From: Acidobacteriota bacterium
GTDB taxonomy: Bacteria; Acidobacteriota; UBA6911
DNA: 39,549 nucleotides
Direction of reading: 5' to 3'
Assembly (NCBI GenBank): GCA_016929335.1
Contig: JAFGIY010000113.1
Location: forward strand, 1 to 39,549
Of this stretch, positions 25,700-34,290 are shown piece after piece. Below the pieces are notes generated by a model, which worked only from the letters and a program-made list of their open reading frames with translations, was not told the DNA's origin and did not search any database. How positions within the stretch are numbered: the first letter of the stretch is position 1; each line of letters begins with the position of its first letter. Both the position numbers and the translations under genes were made by a program.

Positions 25700-25758
25700 T
25701 GCATGGCACCTCATGCCACCCTGGCATGTAGTGCTACCCTGGCAACACATGCCATGCA
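25700..25758. repeat. Nested palindromes and 13-nt direct repeat
   Basis: TGCATGGCA at 25700-25708 pairs with TGCCATGCA at 25750-25758. Inside it ATGCCA (25713-25718) pairs with TGGCAT (25722-25727). TGCCACCCTGGCA at 25714-25726 recurs as TGCTACCCTGGCA at 25732-25744, an 18-bp period with one difference. The layout suggests a protein-binding site cluster (operator or iterons) ahead of the VirB11-like operon. Confidence 0.6.
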
Positions 25759-25916
25759 AGTACTCTGCTCTTGAACGGAATGAAATCCATTCAAATAAAA
25801 AACAAATATTCTAAAAATATTTTGTAAGTTTTTTGCACTTTCGTGACTCTTCGGGATGTGGGGAAATATTTGACCGTAAAGACCCACCAATTCAATTTCA
25901 GCAAGCGAGATTATTG

Positions 25917-27026
25917 ATGGATGCCAACGTACTCGACCACGAACTGCTTAATGCTTCACTAAATCCCATTGCGCCATGGGTGGAGGATCCGGAAGTCACC
26001 GACATCCTCGTCTACGGCAGCCGCAATGTCTACATTCGCCGGCGCGGCGGCGGATTCGAGGGCGTCGGCGCGAAATGGCGGACTGACGACGATCTTATGA
26101 CCGCCGCCAAAACCATCGGCCGTCACATGGGACGCCAACTCAATTCCCGTGCCCCTATCCTGGACGCGAGGCTGCCCGACAAGAGCCGCGTCAACATCAT
26201 CATCGATCCTTGCTATAACCGAGGCGCTTGTATCTCAATTCGCAAGTTTCCCAAAGATAAATTTTCCCTGGATGATCTTGTCGGCTTCGAAAGCATGGAC
26301 AATGCCGGAGCTGAAATCCTTAGCGCAATTATGCGCCTGGGAAAAAACATTTTAATTTCCGGCGGAACCGGGAGCGGAAAAACCACTCTGCTTAATGGCC
26401 TGTGTGCGTTCATCCCTACTCATGAAATTGTAGTAACGGTAGAAGATGCACGGGAGATTGCTATCTCCAACGAACTCTGGGTGGCGCTGGAAACAAAGCG
26501 CGCACTGGATTCCGATGACAAGGAAGTCACGCTTCGGGATCTGGTGCGCACCAGCCTTCGCTTAAATCCCCGCTGGATCATAGTGGGTGAAGTGCGCGGA
26601 CCGGAAGCGGTTGAATTGGCCCGCGCATTTAATACGGGCCACTTCGGAGCCGGTACCATACATGCGAACTCCACTTATGATGCCCTGCTGGCGCTTGAAG
26701 CTTTAATCATGCAGTCCGGATCCGACCTTCAGGTCAATTCAATCAAGACACTGGTTTCGCGCTCCATCCATATCGTGATCCAAATGGGGCAACTGGCCGA
26801 CCATTCGCGCCGTTTGATGGAAATCGCCGAAGTTGAAGGCCTTGATTATGACCGATCGGCCACTTTTCCCCCTTACAAACTGCGGAAGCTTTACCAGTTC
26901 GAATTCAGTCATTTCGGAGCTGACGGCAAATCTCACGGCCATTTTCGAGTCAAAGAGAAACCCTCCTGGCTCAGTGAACTTCGGATGATCCCCCAATACC
27001 GGATGCCGGATTTCTGGAAGGAATAG
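25917..27026 (+). CDS. VirB11/TrbB-type secretion ATPase
   Basis: From ATG 25917 the product is 369 aa; an in-frame TTG at 25833 would add 28 residues that look unlike the family. Walker A is GGTGSGKTTLL at about 149-159, the Asp box is VTVEDAREI, Walker B is RWIIVGEVRGPEAVELARA and the His box is GHFGAGTIHANS. These four elements define the type II/IV secretion traffic ATPases. The N-terminal part (DPEVTDILVYG, SRVNIIIDP) fits TrbB/CpaF. VirB11 proteins are cytoplasmic hexamers that power conjugation channels by switching partners between pilus assembly and DNA transfer. Here it stands without VirB4 or other channel genes. Confidence 0.88.
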   Translation: MDANVLDHELLNASLNPIAPWVEDPEVTDILVYGSRNVYIRRRGGGFEGVGAKWRTDDDLMTAAKTIGRHMGRQLNSRAPILDARLPDKSRVNIIIDPCYNRGACISIRKFPKDKFSLDDLVGFESMDNAGAEILSAIMRLGKNILISGGTGSGKTTLLNGLCAFIPTHEIVVTVEDAREIAISNELWVALETKRALDSDDKEVTLRDLVRTSLRLNPRWIIVGEVRGPEAVELARAFNTGHFGAGTIHANSTYDALLALEALIMQSGSDLQVNSIKTLVSRSIHIVIQMGQLADHSRRLMEIAEVEGLDYDRSATFPPYKLRKLYQFEFSHFGADGKSHGHFRVKEKPSWLSELRMIPQYRMPDFWKE

Positions 27027-27028
27027 GT

Positions 27029-27931
27029 GTGACATTCATGCAAGTAAATAAACGTTATGACGACGGCAAAGCGGAGTTGGCAAAGCTGATCGCTGCAGCC
27101 CACATTCTTAAAAGCCAGGAAATAAGCCGGAATCTTGATCATGTGCATGCCACTTACGTGGAACCTTCTATCCCGGGAATGTTCTCGGAGGAGAATGCAC
27201 TTATAAATAGCCGAAACCTCTTTCATGAGAAGCGCATCGAGCATGAGACAAAACAAGAAGCCTATCTGATGCTCTCCGAACAATACAAATCACGGGGACT
27301 GGAGAGCGAGGCAAAAGCCTATGGCATACGCGCAGAGATGGAGACGTCAACAGCCAAGGGATTCCAGGCAGTCATAAAGACATGTGACAACAAGCTTGAA
27401 GACTTCGGTATCCGCCAGGATACCGAAAAGCCCCGAAAGCTGAATCATTCCCTTGAAGCCGCAGAACGACATTTGGAGGAATACAAGAACTCCCACGCTA
27501 TAAGCAGCATTTACATCCAGCAGGTGGCAGACAACACAATAAATGTTCAGCAATTTGAAGCTGCGAAAAACACCCGCCTGCTTGCCCCCGATGAAATGAA
27601 GCAGTTTGCCGCAGCTCTTTATCAGCGTGATTCATACATGACATCGGCTGAGCAAGAGGCGCTCAAGGCAGCCACTGCATATAAGAGATTCCAGTCTGAA
27701 CTGAATTTCGCTGAAAGATTCAATGAGCGGCTTGGCCTGGGAAAGCAATCGGATGGGATTAATCACGATTCCCTGGAATCACCGTCGCCGGCAAAGATCG
27801 AAAAGAGCAATTCACTTTTGCCGGAACGTGAAATGGCTCCGATAAATTTTCAAACTAATGGGAACCGATTTGGACTTTCGAAGACTGAAGTTTTTCGACA
27901 AATGGTGAATGACATCAACCGCGAATTGTAA
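27029..27931 (+). CDS. Unknown helical protein after VirB11-like gene
   Basis: A 300-aa protein that I do not recognise. It starts at GTG 27029 (2 nt after the previous stop) or ATG 27038. It is rich in Glu, Lys, Ala and Gln and appears almost wholly alpha-helical, with stretches such as RAEMETSTAKGF and TSAEQEALKAATAYKRFQ likely to form coiled coils. No signal peptide, membrane segment or catalytic motif is seen. The next gene's AAGGAGA site overlaps its stop. Its position within the transfer operon suggests a structural or DNA-processing accessory role, which is inference. Confidence 0.6.
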   Translation: MTFMQVNKRYDDGKAELAKLIAAAHILKSQEISRNLDHVHATYVEPSIPGMFSEENALINSRNLFHEKRIEHETKQEAYLMLSEQYKSRGLESEAKAYGIRAEMETSTAKGFQAVIKTCDNKLEDFGIRQDTEKPRKLNHSLEAAERHLEEYKNSHAISSIYIQQVADNTINVQQFEAAKNTRLLAPDEMKQFAAALYQRDSYMTSAEQEALKAATAYKRFQSELNFAERFNERLGLGKQSDGINHDSLESPSPAKIEKSNSLLPEREMAPINFQTNGNRFGLSKTEVFRQMVNDINREL

Positions 27932-27942
27932 GGAGAAAATCC

Positions 27943-28404
27943 ATGAGAGTTTGCACAAGCATTTTATTGCTGATTTTGGCGACGCCGCTGTTAAAAGCTC
28001 AGGATTACGCGATTATGAATCTGACGGACGAAAATGCAGTCGCCGCTATGCCATTTTCAATTTCTCGCGTGATTCCTTTCGATCGAGGACTCGGGCTATT
28101 TCTCAACACCAATAATCCCAATGCCGTCTCCGATCTTTTGGGTGCCGGAAAGCTTCAGGCTCAGTTGTCTGATAACCAGTCTGGAACCGAGAAACTCGTT
28201 CCTCTTTCTCTCGGCAAGGCGGTGTGGTGCCCGGATTCTGATACTCCGGTCTACCTGTCATTAAATGCCCCGCTCCCAGACCGCGGCGGCAAGAATCCGG
28301 CGCGGATTGAATATTTCCTTGAAGCGGCAGTTTCCCTCGGACCGGAACTTGACCTGGCGATTGGCAATGACCCCGATTTTATCTTGCTGATAGAGGAACG
28401 CTAA
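27943..28404 (+). CDS. Small secreted protein of unknown function
   Basis: The 153-aa product begins with a clear Sec signal peptide: MRVC, a hydrophobic run TSILLLILATPLL, then KAQ with probable cleavage after the AQ region. The mature part is acidic and beta-rich, with a repeated Asp/Asn-containing pattern but no known domain. AAGGAGA precedes ATG 27943. The stop overlaps the primase start by 1 nt (TAATG), so they are translated in succession. A periplasmic protein inside a transfer operon could be part of the envelope apparatus, but nothing proves it. Confidence 0.65.
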   Translation: MRVCTSILLLILATPLLKAQDYAIMNLTDENAVAAMPFSISRVIPFDRGLGLFLNTNNPNAVSDLLGAGKLQAQLSDNQSGTEKLVPLSLGKAVWCPDSDTPVYLSLNAPLPDRGGKNPARIEYFLEAAVSLGPELDLAIGNDPDFILLIEER

Positions 28405-29264
28405 TGGACCGGAAAGAACCTCAAAATCTCACCATCACTTCGTGGGATTACATAAAGGACAACTTCCAGCCGGATGACCGTCTCGCTGTTGTCATCAAGA
28501 CCCGGCAGGAGGTTATCCAGCGCATTGCCACCGCCGAGAAGATTTCGTCAAAGGCATATCAGGCATGGCTTCGCTTTAAAAATGCACACGCCGGCGAGAT
28601 TTTCATCAGCATGAATACCCTGAAGCCGGAAGCCCTGGGGCGAACGAAAAAGGATATCGCCGCAGTGCGACATCTTTACCTCGATCTCGACCATAGCGCG
28701 GTTGAATCGCTTAGATTCATTTGTGGAGATTCGCGAATCCCGTCCCCTTCCTACGTCCTGAATACATCGGATGGGAAATATCAGGTCATTTGGAAAATAT
28801 TCGAATGCGATCCCGACCGCGCGGAAAGCCTTCAACAGTCCATGGCGATCGAATTTAATGCCGATCGCGCTGCAACGGATGTTACTCGGGTGTTGCGGAT
28901 CCCAGGATTTTATAACCACAAATATGATCCGCCCTTTCAGGTTACTGCGCAGCAATTATCATCAAATCCACGCAAGATTGAGGATTTCAATATCCCATGC
29001 CTTCCCAAACTGCAGCCGATTTTGCAGGCTGCGGAGCGCCGCCAGCAATTCAGCCCAGGGACCAACCTTACAAGCCAGTCCGAACGAGATTGGGCCGAAA
29101 CCTTACGTCGCCTTGAGCGGGGCGAACAGCCCCTGGTTGTACGGGCGTGGCTGGAGAACTCGCGGCCTGACAAAAAGTGTCCGGCCTACTACGCAGCTTT
29201 GACCGTGAAAAAGGCACTGGACGTTCTTGAAATGCGGCGGAATGGTCCGTCGCTGGAGCCTTAA
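28404..29264 (+). CDS. RepB-type DNA primase domain protein
   Basis: This 286-aa protein matches the RepB-like primase/archaeo-eukaryotic primase fold seen in plasmid replication and transfer proteins. Key metal-binding residues are Asp94 and Asp96 in YLDLDH, followed by PSYVLNTSDGKYQVIWKI and the DVTRVLRIPGFYNHKY block typical of the family. Such enzymes make short primers for single-stranded DNA, which fits synthesis of the complementary strand after conjugative entry. The C-terminal ~80 residues (ERDWAETLRRLERGE, then VVRAWLENSR) are a helical extension resembling primase-associated regions. It starts at ATG 28404, overlapping the previous stop. Confidence 0.8.
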   Translation: MDRKEPQNLTITSWDYIKDNFQPDDRLAVVIKTRQEVIQRIATAEKISSKAYQAWLRFKNAHAGEIFISMNTLKPEALGRTKKDIAAVRHLYLDLDHSAVESLRFICGDSRIPSPSYVLNTSDGKYQVIWKIFECDPDRAESLQQSMAIEFNADRAATDVTRVLRIPGFYNHKYDPPFQVTAQQLSSNPRKIEDFNIPCLPKLQPILQAAERRQQFSPGTNLTSQSERDWAETLRRLERGEQPLVVRAWLENSRPDKKCPAYYAALTVKKALDVLEMRRNGPSLEP

Positions 29265-29288
29265 CAATCAATTCCTAAAGGAGAAACT

Positions 29289-29858
29289 ATGGAAACGACG
29301 GACAAGAAGTTCTTCATCACCGGCAATTCATATGCAATTAAGGATCAACTCAAGGAGCTGGGCTTCAAGTGGGATGCGGAAGCTAAAAACTGGTATCACA
29401 CCAATGAATTAGTCGCATCCACCGCCCAGAAATTCGTGCCTGAAGGTCCGGAGAAGCATTTCATCCATGGCAACTGCTACCCGTTTACCGAGCAGCTCAA
29501 AGAAATGGAGTGCCGCTGGGATCCGGATTCAAAAGCCTGGTACCACCTTAATAAGGAGATTGCCGAAAAAGCACAGACCCTGGTGAGCAAGGCACCCGAA
29601 ATCCAATCCAACGGCAAAGCGCAAGATAGCGCTGGCGCGGAAAAACACTATATCCCTGAAGTGCCTTTCGAGCTCAACAAGACACTGAAGCAGATGGGCT
29701 GTAACTGGGATGCAGAGGCGCGATGCTGGTATCACTCCGACCCGGAAATCGGCAAGGAGGCAAACCGACTGGTCCTGGAAACCCGCGAAAAGCTCCAGGG
29801 CCATGAAGCCGGTCCAAACAAATCGGCGATATCCGCCGGAATTGAGAACAGCCTATAA
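29289..29858 (+). CDS. Triple DUF5710-like repeat protein
   Basis: The 189-aa product is built from three ~45-residue repeats with spacing of about 50 residues: KELGFKWDAEAKNWYH, KEMECRWDPDSKAWYH and KQMGCNWDAEARCWYH. The invariant LKxMGxxWDxExKxWYH core matches DUF5710, a small domain often attached to primases, relaxases or other DNA-processing proteins of mobile elements and usually present once. Three copies without another domain are less common. AAAGGAG precedes ATG 29289. The gene lies between the primase and the relaxase, 13 nt before the relaxase ATG, so it may help either of them bind DNA. Confidence 0.75.
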   Translation: METTDKKFFITGNSYAIKDQLKELGFKWDAEAKNWYHTNELVASTAQKFVPEGPEKHFIHGNCYPFTEQLKEMECRWDPDSKAWYHLNKEIAEKAQTLVSKAPEIQSNGKAQDSAGAEKHYIPEVPFELNKTLKQMGCNWDAEARCWYHSDPEIGKEANRLVLETREKLQGHEAGPNKSAISAGIENSL

Positions 29859-29871
29859 CCCGAGCTTGTTC

Positions 29872-32592
29872 ATGTTTACTTGCGCCAAGATTATGAATGG
29901 AAGCTCTTATCTGGGCAATCACCTGACTGCCAACGATTATTACTGCGAAAACGAACACGTTGAGGGCAAGTGGGTGGGCAAAGGAGCTGAAAAGCTTTCT
30001 TTGGCAGGTAAATCTATCGGCAAAGATGATGCCGCTTTCGAAGCCGTCCGGCGGAATTTGCGGCCGGACGGCTTCGGCAAGCTTACATCAAGGACAGCTC
30101 CAGACGGCGTCAGGTTTTTCGATTTCCAGTGTTCTGCTCAAAAGAGCGTTTCCATCATGGCTGCGACTCTTGAGGACCACCGCTTGTACGCCGCTCATGA
30201 CAATGCAACTGCAAAAGCATTTGCAGAACTTGAGCGTTTTGCTGCTTTCCGGTCAGGTCGTACAAGAGAGCCCATGATTACCGGCAATCTTTGCGCGGCA
30301 GCATTCCGGCATGATGCCTCTCGCGCGCTTGATCCCCAGCTTCACACTCATTTTGTGGTTGCCAATGCGACCTGGGATCCTGATCGCAAACGCTGGTTTG
30401 CCTTGGACACCTGTGAAATGTTTAAAGCCATTCGGTACGCCGGGAAAATTTATCAGAACGAACTTGCTTTGCAGTGCCGGCAACTGGGGTACCAGATTGA
30501 GCATTCGCGCAATGAAAAGGGCATCGTTGAAGGATTTGAAATAAAGGGAGTCTCGAAGGAAATCCAGGAGCAATTCAGCAAACGCCGGGCGGAGGTCGAA
30601 GCAGGCATTGAACGATTCCGAACAGAAAAGGGCCGCGCTCCAACCATCCGCGAAATTCATGTCATTACTCGCGAGACCCGAAATGTAAAGCTCAAGGAAA
30701 TCAGCACCCCTGAGGTTCGAGAAAAGCAGCGCTCGCAGATTTCCAAAGAAGATTTAGCATCTCTCGAAAGCATCAAAAGGAGATCGTTCGCGAGCGCTCA
30801 TGAAAAGCACGACATGCGCTCCGCCTGGAAGGCATTGATTCATGCGCGGGACCACCTCTTTGAGCGTCATTCAGTACTGCCCGGCCACAAAGTACTTGCG
30901 GAGACACTGAATCAGCAGCTTGGCTATCTGGATGCTTCCTCAATTCGACGCTACATGCATAGCGCCTATAACGGTCTTGCACGCCTTGCCGAACACGTAC
31001 GCAACCCTCTCCTGTCCTGTCAGTGGAGTACCAAACAGGGACTAAATCTGGAGCGATGGTCCGTTGAATTCGTCAATCAAACTCAGAATTGTTGTTCTCC
31101 CCTGGGCAAGACAGAAGGTGTTGCCTTCAGCTTCAATTCGGAAGAACAAAAGAATGTTGTGCTTGAAACCCTTCAAAATGCAGACCAGGTTTATGCCATT
31201 CGCGGATGCGCCGGAGCCGGCAAGACGACATCTCTTCAGGAAATCCACAAAGGCCTGGAGGCATCAGGAAGAGCTGCATTCTACCTGGCCCCCACGGCAT
31301 CAGCCGCCAAAGTGCTTCACAAGGATGGGTTTGAGCGAGCTACCACGGTCGATGATTTCCTTACCAATCAGGATAAGATCAAAGATCTGCGGAATTCCGT
31401 CATAATTATTGATGAATCCAGCCTCCAATCGAGTCAGATGGGGGCTTCTATTCTTCAGACAGCCCAGAAATATGATGCCCGTGTTCTTCTGGTTGGAGAT
31501 GTTCGCCAGCATGTTTCAATCGAAGCCGGCGACTTCCTGCGAATCCTCGAACAGCATTCCAATTTGCGCCAATCCGAACTGAAGGACATCCGCCGGCAGC
31601 AGGTTCATGAATATAACGCTGCTATCCGGACGATGGCTGGAGGGAATTCCTTGGCGGGAATGGTGCAGCTGGATGAATTGGGCTGGGTGAAAGAGGCCAA
31701 GGGGCAATACATTCAGAACGCCGCCGACGCTTATCTGCAAGCTACCGGTAACGGCGCCAATTTAAACCGATGCATCGCCATTTCCCCCACATGGGAAGAA
31801 AACCACCGATTTACCGAAGCGATCCGGGATGAGTTAAAACACCGCAAGGTTTTGAGTAACGGATTCATCCTCACGACCCATGAACAATTGGACTGGACGG
31901 ATGAACAAAAGAGAAACATTGCAAACTACCGTCCCGGAATGCTGGTGACATTCAACTCTCGCTATGGATCCATCGAACGCGGCCAAACGCTATCGATCCA
32001 TCGCGTTGAATCGGGCCAAATTTGGCTGCAAGGCCACAACCGCTCCATTGATGTCGGCAGGTGCTCAAGAAAGATCGCTGTTTCGCTGCCACGAAATCTG
32101 GAGGTTTGTGCAGGGGATATAATCCTAATCCGTCGCAATCACCGGCAAGATGGTCTGGTTAACGGACAGGTTTTAGGCGTTAAGCGCCTCTGTCCCGATG
32201 GCGGGATCGAAACCCGTGAAGGTCCTCGAATCTCACCTGGCTTCCGCCATTTCAGTCATGGATATGTGGTGACCAGCCATAAGTCTCAAGGACGAACTCA
32301 CGATAAAGTCATCATCGCAGCAGAGCAGCTTGATACGAAGGCCGCATATGTTGCCTGTTCCAGAGGGCGACAGGAGGCAACCGTCTTCACACCGGACAAG
32401 GAGCATCTTATGACCCGACTGAAGCGTTCGTCAGACCGGCTGGCGGCTCTGGATGTGATTGAATCACCCCGGACGACATTCTGGCAGCAGCATGAGCGAT
32501 CCGCCCGGCAGCGAGCCAGAGAAACGAATTACATCCCGGTTAACAATAATTCTATCGACCGATCTCCATCCGTAGAACTTTCGATCGGCTAA
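29872..32592 (+). CDS. MobF relaxase-helicase (TrwC/TraI type)
   Basis: From ATG 29872 the protein is 906 aa; a longer frame reaches back into the previous gene, so this start is chosen because homologs begin shortly before the catalytic tyrosines. Tyr13, Tyr23 and Tyr24 (NDYY) and the GKWVGKGAEKLSL block match TrwC. The metal-binding triad is His147, His158 and His160 in LDPQLHTHFVVAN. The C-terminal helicase has Walker A GCAGAGKT at 445-452 and IIIDESS at 511-517, with later SHKSQGRTHDKVII typical of RecD-like motif V. The enzyme nicks oriT, stays bound to the 5' end and unwinds DNA during transfer. It lacks a strong ribosome binding site and may depend on coupling to the repeat-protein gene. 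Confidence 0.9.
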   Translation: MFTCAKIMNGSSYLGNHLTANDYYCENEHVEGKWVGKGAEKLSLAGKSIGKDDAAFEAVRRNLRPDGFGKLTSRTAPDGVRFFDFQCSAQKSVSIMAATLEDHRLYAAHDNATAKAFAELERFAAFRSGRTREPMITGNLCAAAFRHDASRALDPQLHTHFVVANATWDPDRKRWFALDTCEMFKAIRYAGKIYQNELALQCRQLGYQIEHSRNEKGIVEGFEIKGVSKEIQEQFSKRRAEVEAGIERFRTEKGRAPTIREIHVITRETRNVKLKEISTPEVREKQRSQISKEDLASLESIKRRSFASAHEKHDMRSAWKALIHARDHLFERHSVLPGHKVLAETLNQQLGYLDASSIRRYMHSAYNGLARLAEHVRNPLLSCQWSTKQGLNLERWSVEFVNQTQNCCSPLGKTEGVAFSFNSEEQKNVVLETLQNADQVYAIRGCAGAGKTTSLQEIHKGLEASGRAAFYLAPTASAAKVLHKDGFERATTVDDFLTNQDKIKDLRNSVIIIDESSLQSSQMGASILQTAQKYDARVLLVGDVRQHVSIEAGDFLRILEQHSNLRQSELKDIRRQQVHEYNAAIRTMAGGNSLAGMVQLDELGWVKEAKGQYIQNAADAYLQATGNGANLNRCIAISPTWEENHRFTEAIRDELKHRKVLSNGFILTTHEQLDWTDEQKRNIANYRPGMLVTFNSRYGSIERGQTLSIHRVESGQIWLQGHNRSIDVGRCSRKIAVSLPRNLEVCAGDIILIRRNHRQDGLVNGQVLGVKRLCPDGGIETREGPRISPGFRHFSHGYVVTSHKSQGRTHDKVIIAAEQLDTKAAYVACSRGRQEATVFTPDKEHLMTRLKRSSDRLAALDVIESPRTTFWQQHERSARQRARETNYIPVNNNSIDRSPSVELSIG

Positions 32593-32604
32593 AGGAGGAT
32601 TTGA

Positions 32605-32967
32605 ATGAACATCAAATGCTATACGCCTCGTGCCGAACACCGGGCCGCGCTGATCGGTGGCCTCTTCATAAGACCGAACAATGACAGTTGCCTTGTTCCC
32701 GATCACTGCCTGGTCAAAGCCGAGCTTCTCAGCGGATCCCGGAAGCTGAAGCTTACCTACTCCTATTGCATTGTTGAAGTGGCCGGTCGATGCCTGGATG
32801 CCATCTATGAGGATGCCTGTGTTGGCAAATTGGGCACTGTGCGAGTCGCATCGCCGGAAGAGAATGAATCGGCCCCCGACAGCGCGCTTTGTGTGGCCAG
32901 TCTCGTGATAACACCGCCCCTTGAAACCGAATATCCCGAATCCGAACAGGAGTGGATCAATGGGTAG
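32605..32967 (+). CDS. Small protein of unknown function after relaxase
   Basis: The 120-aa product begins at ATG 32605 with a strong AAAGGAGG site and lies 12 nt after the relaxase stop. The sequence (IRPNNDSCLVPDHCLVKAEL, then YSYCIVEVAGRCLDAIYEDA) suggests a small alpha/beta domain with several cysteines, but no family is recognised. It is the last gene before the hairpin cluster at 33005-33161. Its place between relaxase and the possible oriT suggests an accessory transfer role, which is inference. Confidence 0.6.
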   Translation: MNIKCYTPRAEHRAALIGGLFIRPNNDSCLVPDHCLVKAELLSGSRKLKLTYSYCIVEVAGRCLDAIYEDACVGKLGTVRVASPEENESAPDSALCVASLVITPPLETEYPESEQEWING

Positions 32968-33004
32968 ATTTTGCTTGATAGCCACAAAATCCCAATTGGA
33001 AATT

Positions 33005-33161
33005 CTGGGATTGGTGCCTTCCAATCCCAGACGCAATACCTCCAAGCGAACCTTGGAGGTATTGCGAAGAGGCAACAAAGCGGCAACAAGTTGCCTATTT
33101 GTTGCCTCTTTTCCCGATCATCGTCTGCCTAGTGGCAACAAACAGGCAACTTGTTGCCACT
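33005..33161. repeat. Four tandem perfect hairpins, candidate oriT or origin
   Basis: Four inverted repeats follow each other: 33005-33014 with 33021-33030 (10 bp, 6-nt loop); 33032-33046 with 33052-33066 (15 bp, 5-nt loop); a 44-bp palindrome at 33067-33110 with 13-bp outer and 6-bp inner arms; and 33131-33141 with 33151-33161 (11 bp, 9-nt loop). The last two share the motif GGCAACAA. Such density of perfect palindromes is beyond what a terminator needs. The site sits between the relaxase/small-protein end and a small HTH gene followed by TraL and the coupling protein, as oriT does relative to trwA-trwB in R388. Confidence 0.6.
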
Positions 33162-33198
33162 TCGCATATTCCTATCGCTAATGGAGACAAGAGTTACA

Positions 33199-33579
33199 AT
33201 GCCAGGCAAACCAAATCAATCGTGCTTGATTCCATACGAAACGGAAATTCTTTCGCTAAGACATCGCAAGCCACCGATGTCTTACAAAAAAATCGCGGCA
33301 TGGCTGTGCCAAGAACATCACATTGACGTTTGTCGCGAAACAATCTTCAAGTTTATGAGAGTGAGATCACGTGGTCGCAAGGTTTTCAGTTACGGGTGGA
33401 AGGTCCACTCACAAAAGCATACCGCTGGCATTTCCTCGACGCAAAGGACCTCCTCAATCTCGCCAGCGAAAAGGAAACCTGTGTTCGAATATGTGCCCAG
33501 CGATCGATACAACCTTACGCGTCTTTCACCTGAGGATGCGGCTAGAAAGCTCAATGAATCCGAAGAGGAGGATCAATAA
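33199..33579 (+). CDS. Small HTH DNA-binding protein, TraK/TrwA-like position
   Basis: From ATG 33199 the protein is 126 aa; ATG 33181 would add 6 residues but has no ribosome binding site, whereas AAGAG lies just before 33199. Residues MSYKKIAAWLCQEHHIDVCR and then ETIFKFMRVRSRGRK form a helix-turn-helix of the kind seen in small transfer accessory proteins. The remainder is basic and disordered until PSDRYNLTRLSPEDAARKL. It lies directly after the hairpin cluster and its stop overlaps the TraL start (TAATG), so it may bind those palindromes and repress or organise the transfer operon, like TraK or TrwA. That role is inferred from position. Confidence 0.6.
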   Translation: MPGKPNQSCLIPYETEILSLRHRKPPMSYKKIAAWLCQEHHIDVCRETIFKFMRVRSRGRKVFSYGWKVHSQKHTAGISSTQRTSSISPAKRKPVFEYVPSDRYNLTRLSPEDAARKLNESEEEDQ

Positions 33580-34283
33580 TGTCTACCATCATTTTTACTG
33601 CCGGGGCCAAGGGGGGAACCGGCAAATCGACTGCTACAAGATTTATGGTGACCTGCCTGAGAGAACGACAACTAGCTCCCTTAATCATGGATCTGGACGA
33701 CGAGAACAGAACAATTTCGCGATTCTTCCCTGAATCTTTGCAGATTGAGATCAAAAAGAAGTCCTCTCACGATGTTCTCGTTGAGAAGGCTATGAATGGA
33801 GATCCTCTCATTATCGCCGACCTTAAAGCAGGTACCGGCCGGGAAGTACTTGATTGGTGGCTTGATGTTCCATTTGACGATCTCAAATCAGTTGTCAACT
33901 TTGTATGCGTTGCCTCCATAACCAGCTCACCCGACAGCGTTCAGTCTTTCCTCCACTGGGTATTGGCTCTCCAAGATCAGGTGACCTACATCGTTTTTAA
34001 GAATTTGAAAGACGGCGATAGCCTGGCTGATTATGAATTAAGCAATGAAGCGATTCAGTTTCGCAAAAAGCTCAAACCCTATCATGTCGTCATGCCGCGT
34101 CTTGATGAGGATTATGCCACCGAACTGGAGCGATTGAATCTGACAATCGCCGAGGTTCTGGATCCGAAAGATAAGCCTGTTGGCCCTCTCCTTGGCAAAC
34201 TAATGGTGAAAGCGCGACTCAGACGCTACCAGCAGAATATTTACGAACAGATCAATCCCATAATTGACGCCCTAAATTTTTGA
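33579..34283 (+). CDS. traL: TraL-like P-loop ATPase
   Basis: A 234-aa ParA/MinD-superfamily protein with a deviant Walker A GAKGGTGKST at 9-18 and a Walker A' MDLDDENR region, with DLKAGTGREVLDWW in place of the usual switch II. This matches TraL of IncP-type transfer regions, a conserved P-loop protein whose exact job in conjugation is not settled. The later part (VNFVCVASITSSPDSVQSF, then TYIVFKNLKDGD) resembles the same family. Start ATG 33579 overlaps the preceding stop. A plasmid-partition ParA is the alternative, but no parB follows. Confidence 0.75.
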   Translation: MSTIIFTAGAKGGTGKSTATRFMVTCLRERQLAPLIMDLDDENRTISRFFPESLQIEIKKKSSHDVLVEKAMNGDPLIIADLKAGTGREVLDWWLDVPFDDLKSVVNFVCVASITSSPDSVQSFLHWVLALQDQVTYIVFKNLKDGDSLADYELSNEAIQFRKKLKPYHVVMPRLDEDYATELERLNLTIAEVLDPKDKPVGPLLGKLMVKARLRRYQQNIYEQINPIIDALNF

Positions 34284-34290
34284 GGATTCC

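Noticed and set aside
25804..25822. AAATATT/AATATTT hairpin with downstream T-run as terminator
   Set aside because: Stem contains only A-T pairs and would be too weak; likely chance in AT-rich DNA.
29710..29871. Longer relaxase start reaching back into the repeat-protein gene
   Set aside because: Would overlap the preceding gene by about 150 nt and add sequence absent in MobF relaxases; ATG 29872 places the catalytic tyrosines as in TrwC.
33579..34283. Plasmid partition ParA
   Set aside because: P-loop pattern could fit, but there is no parB or centromere repeat next to it and the context matches TraL.
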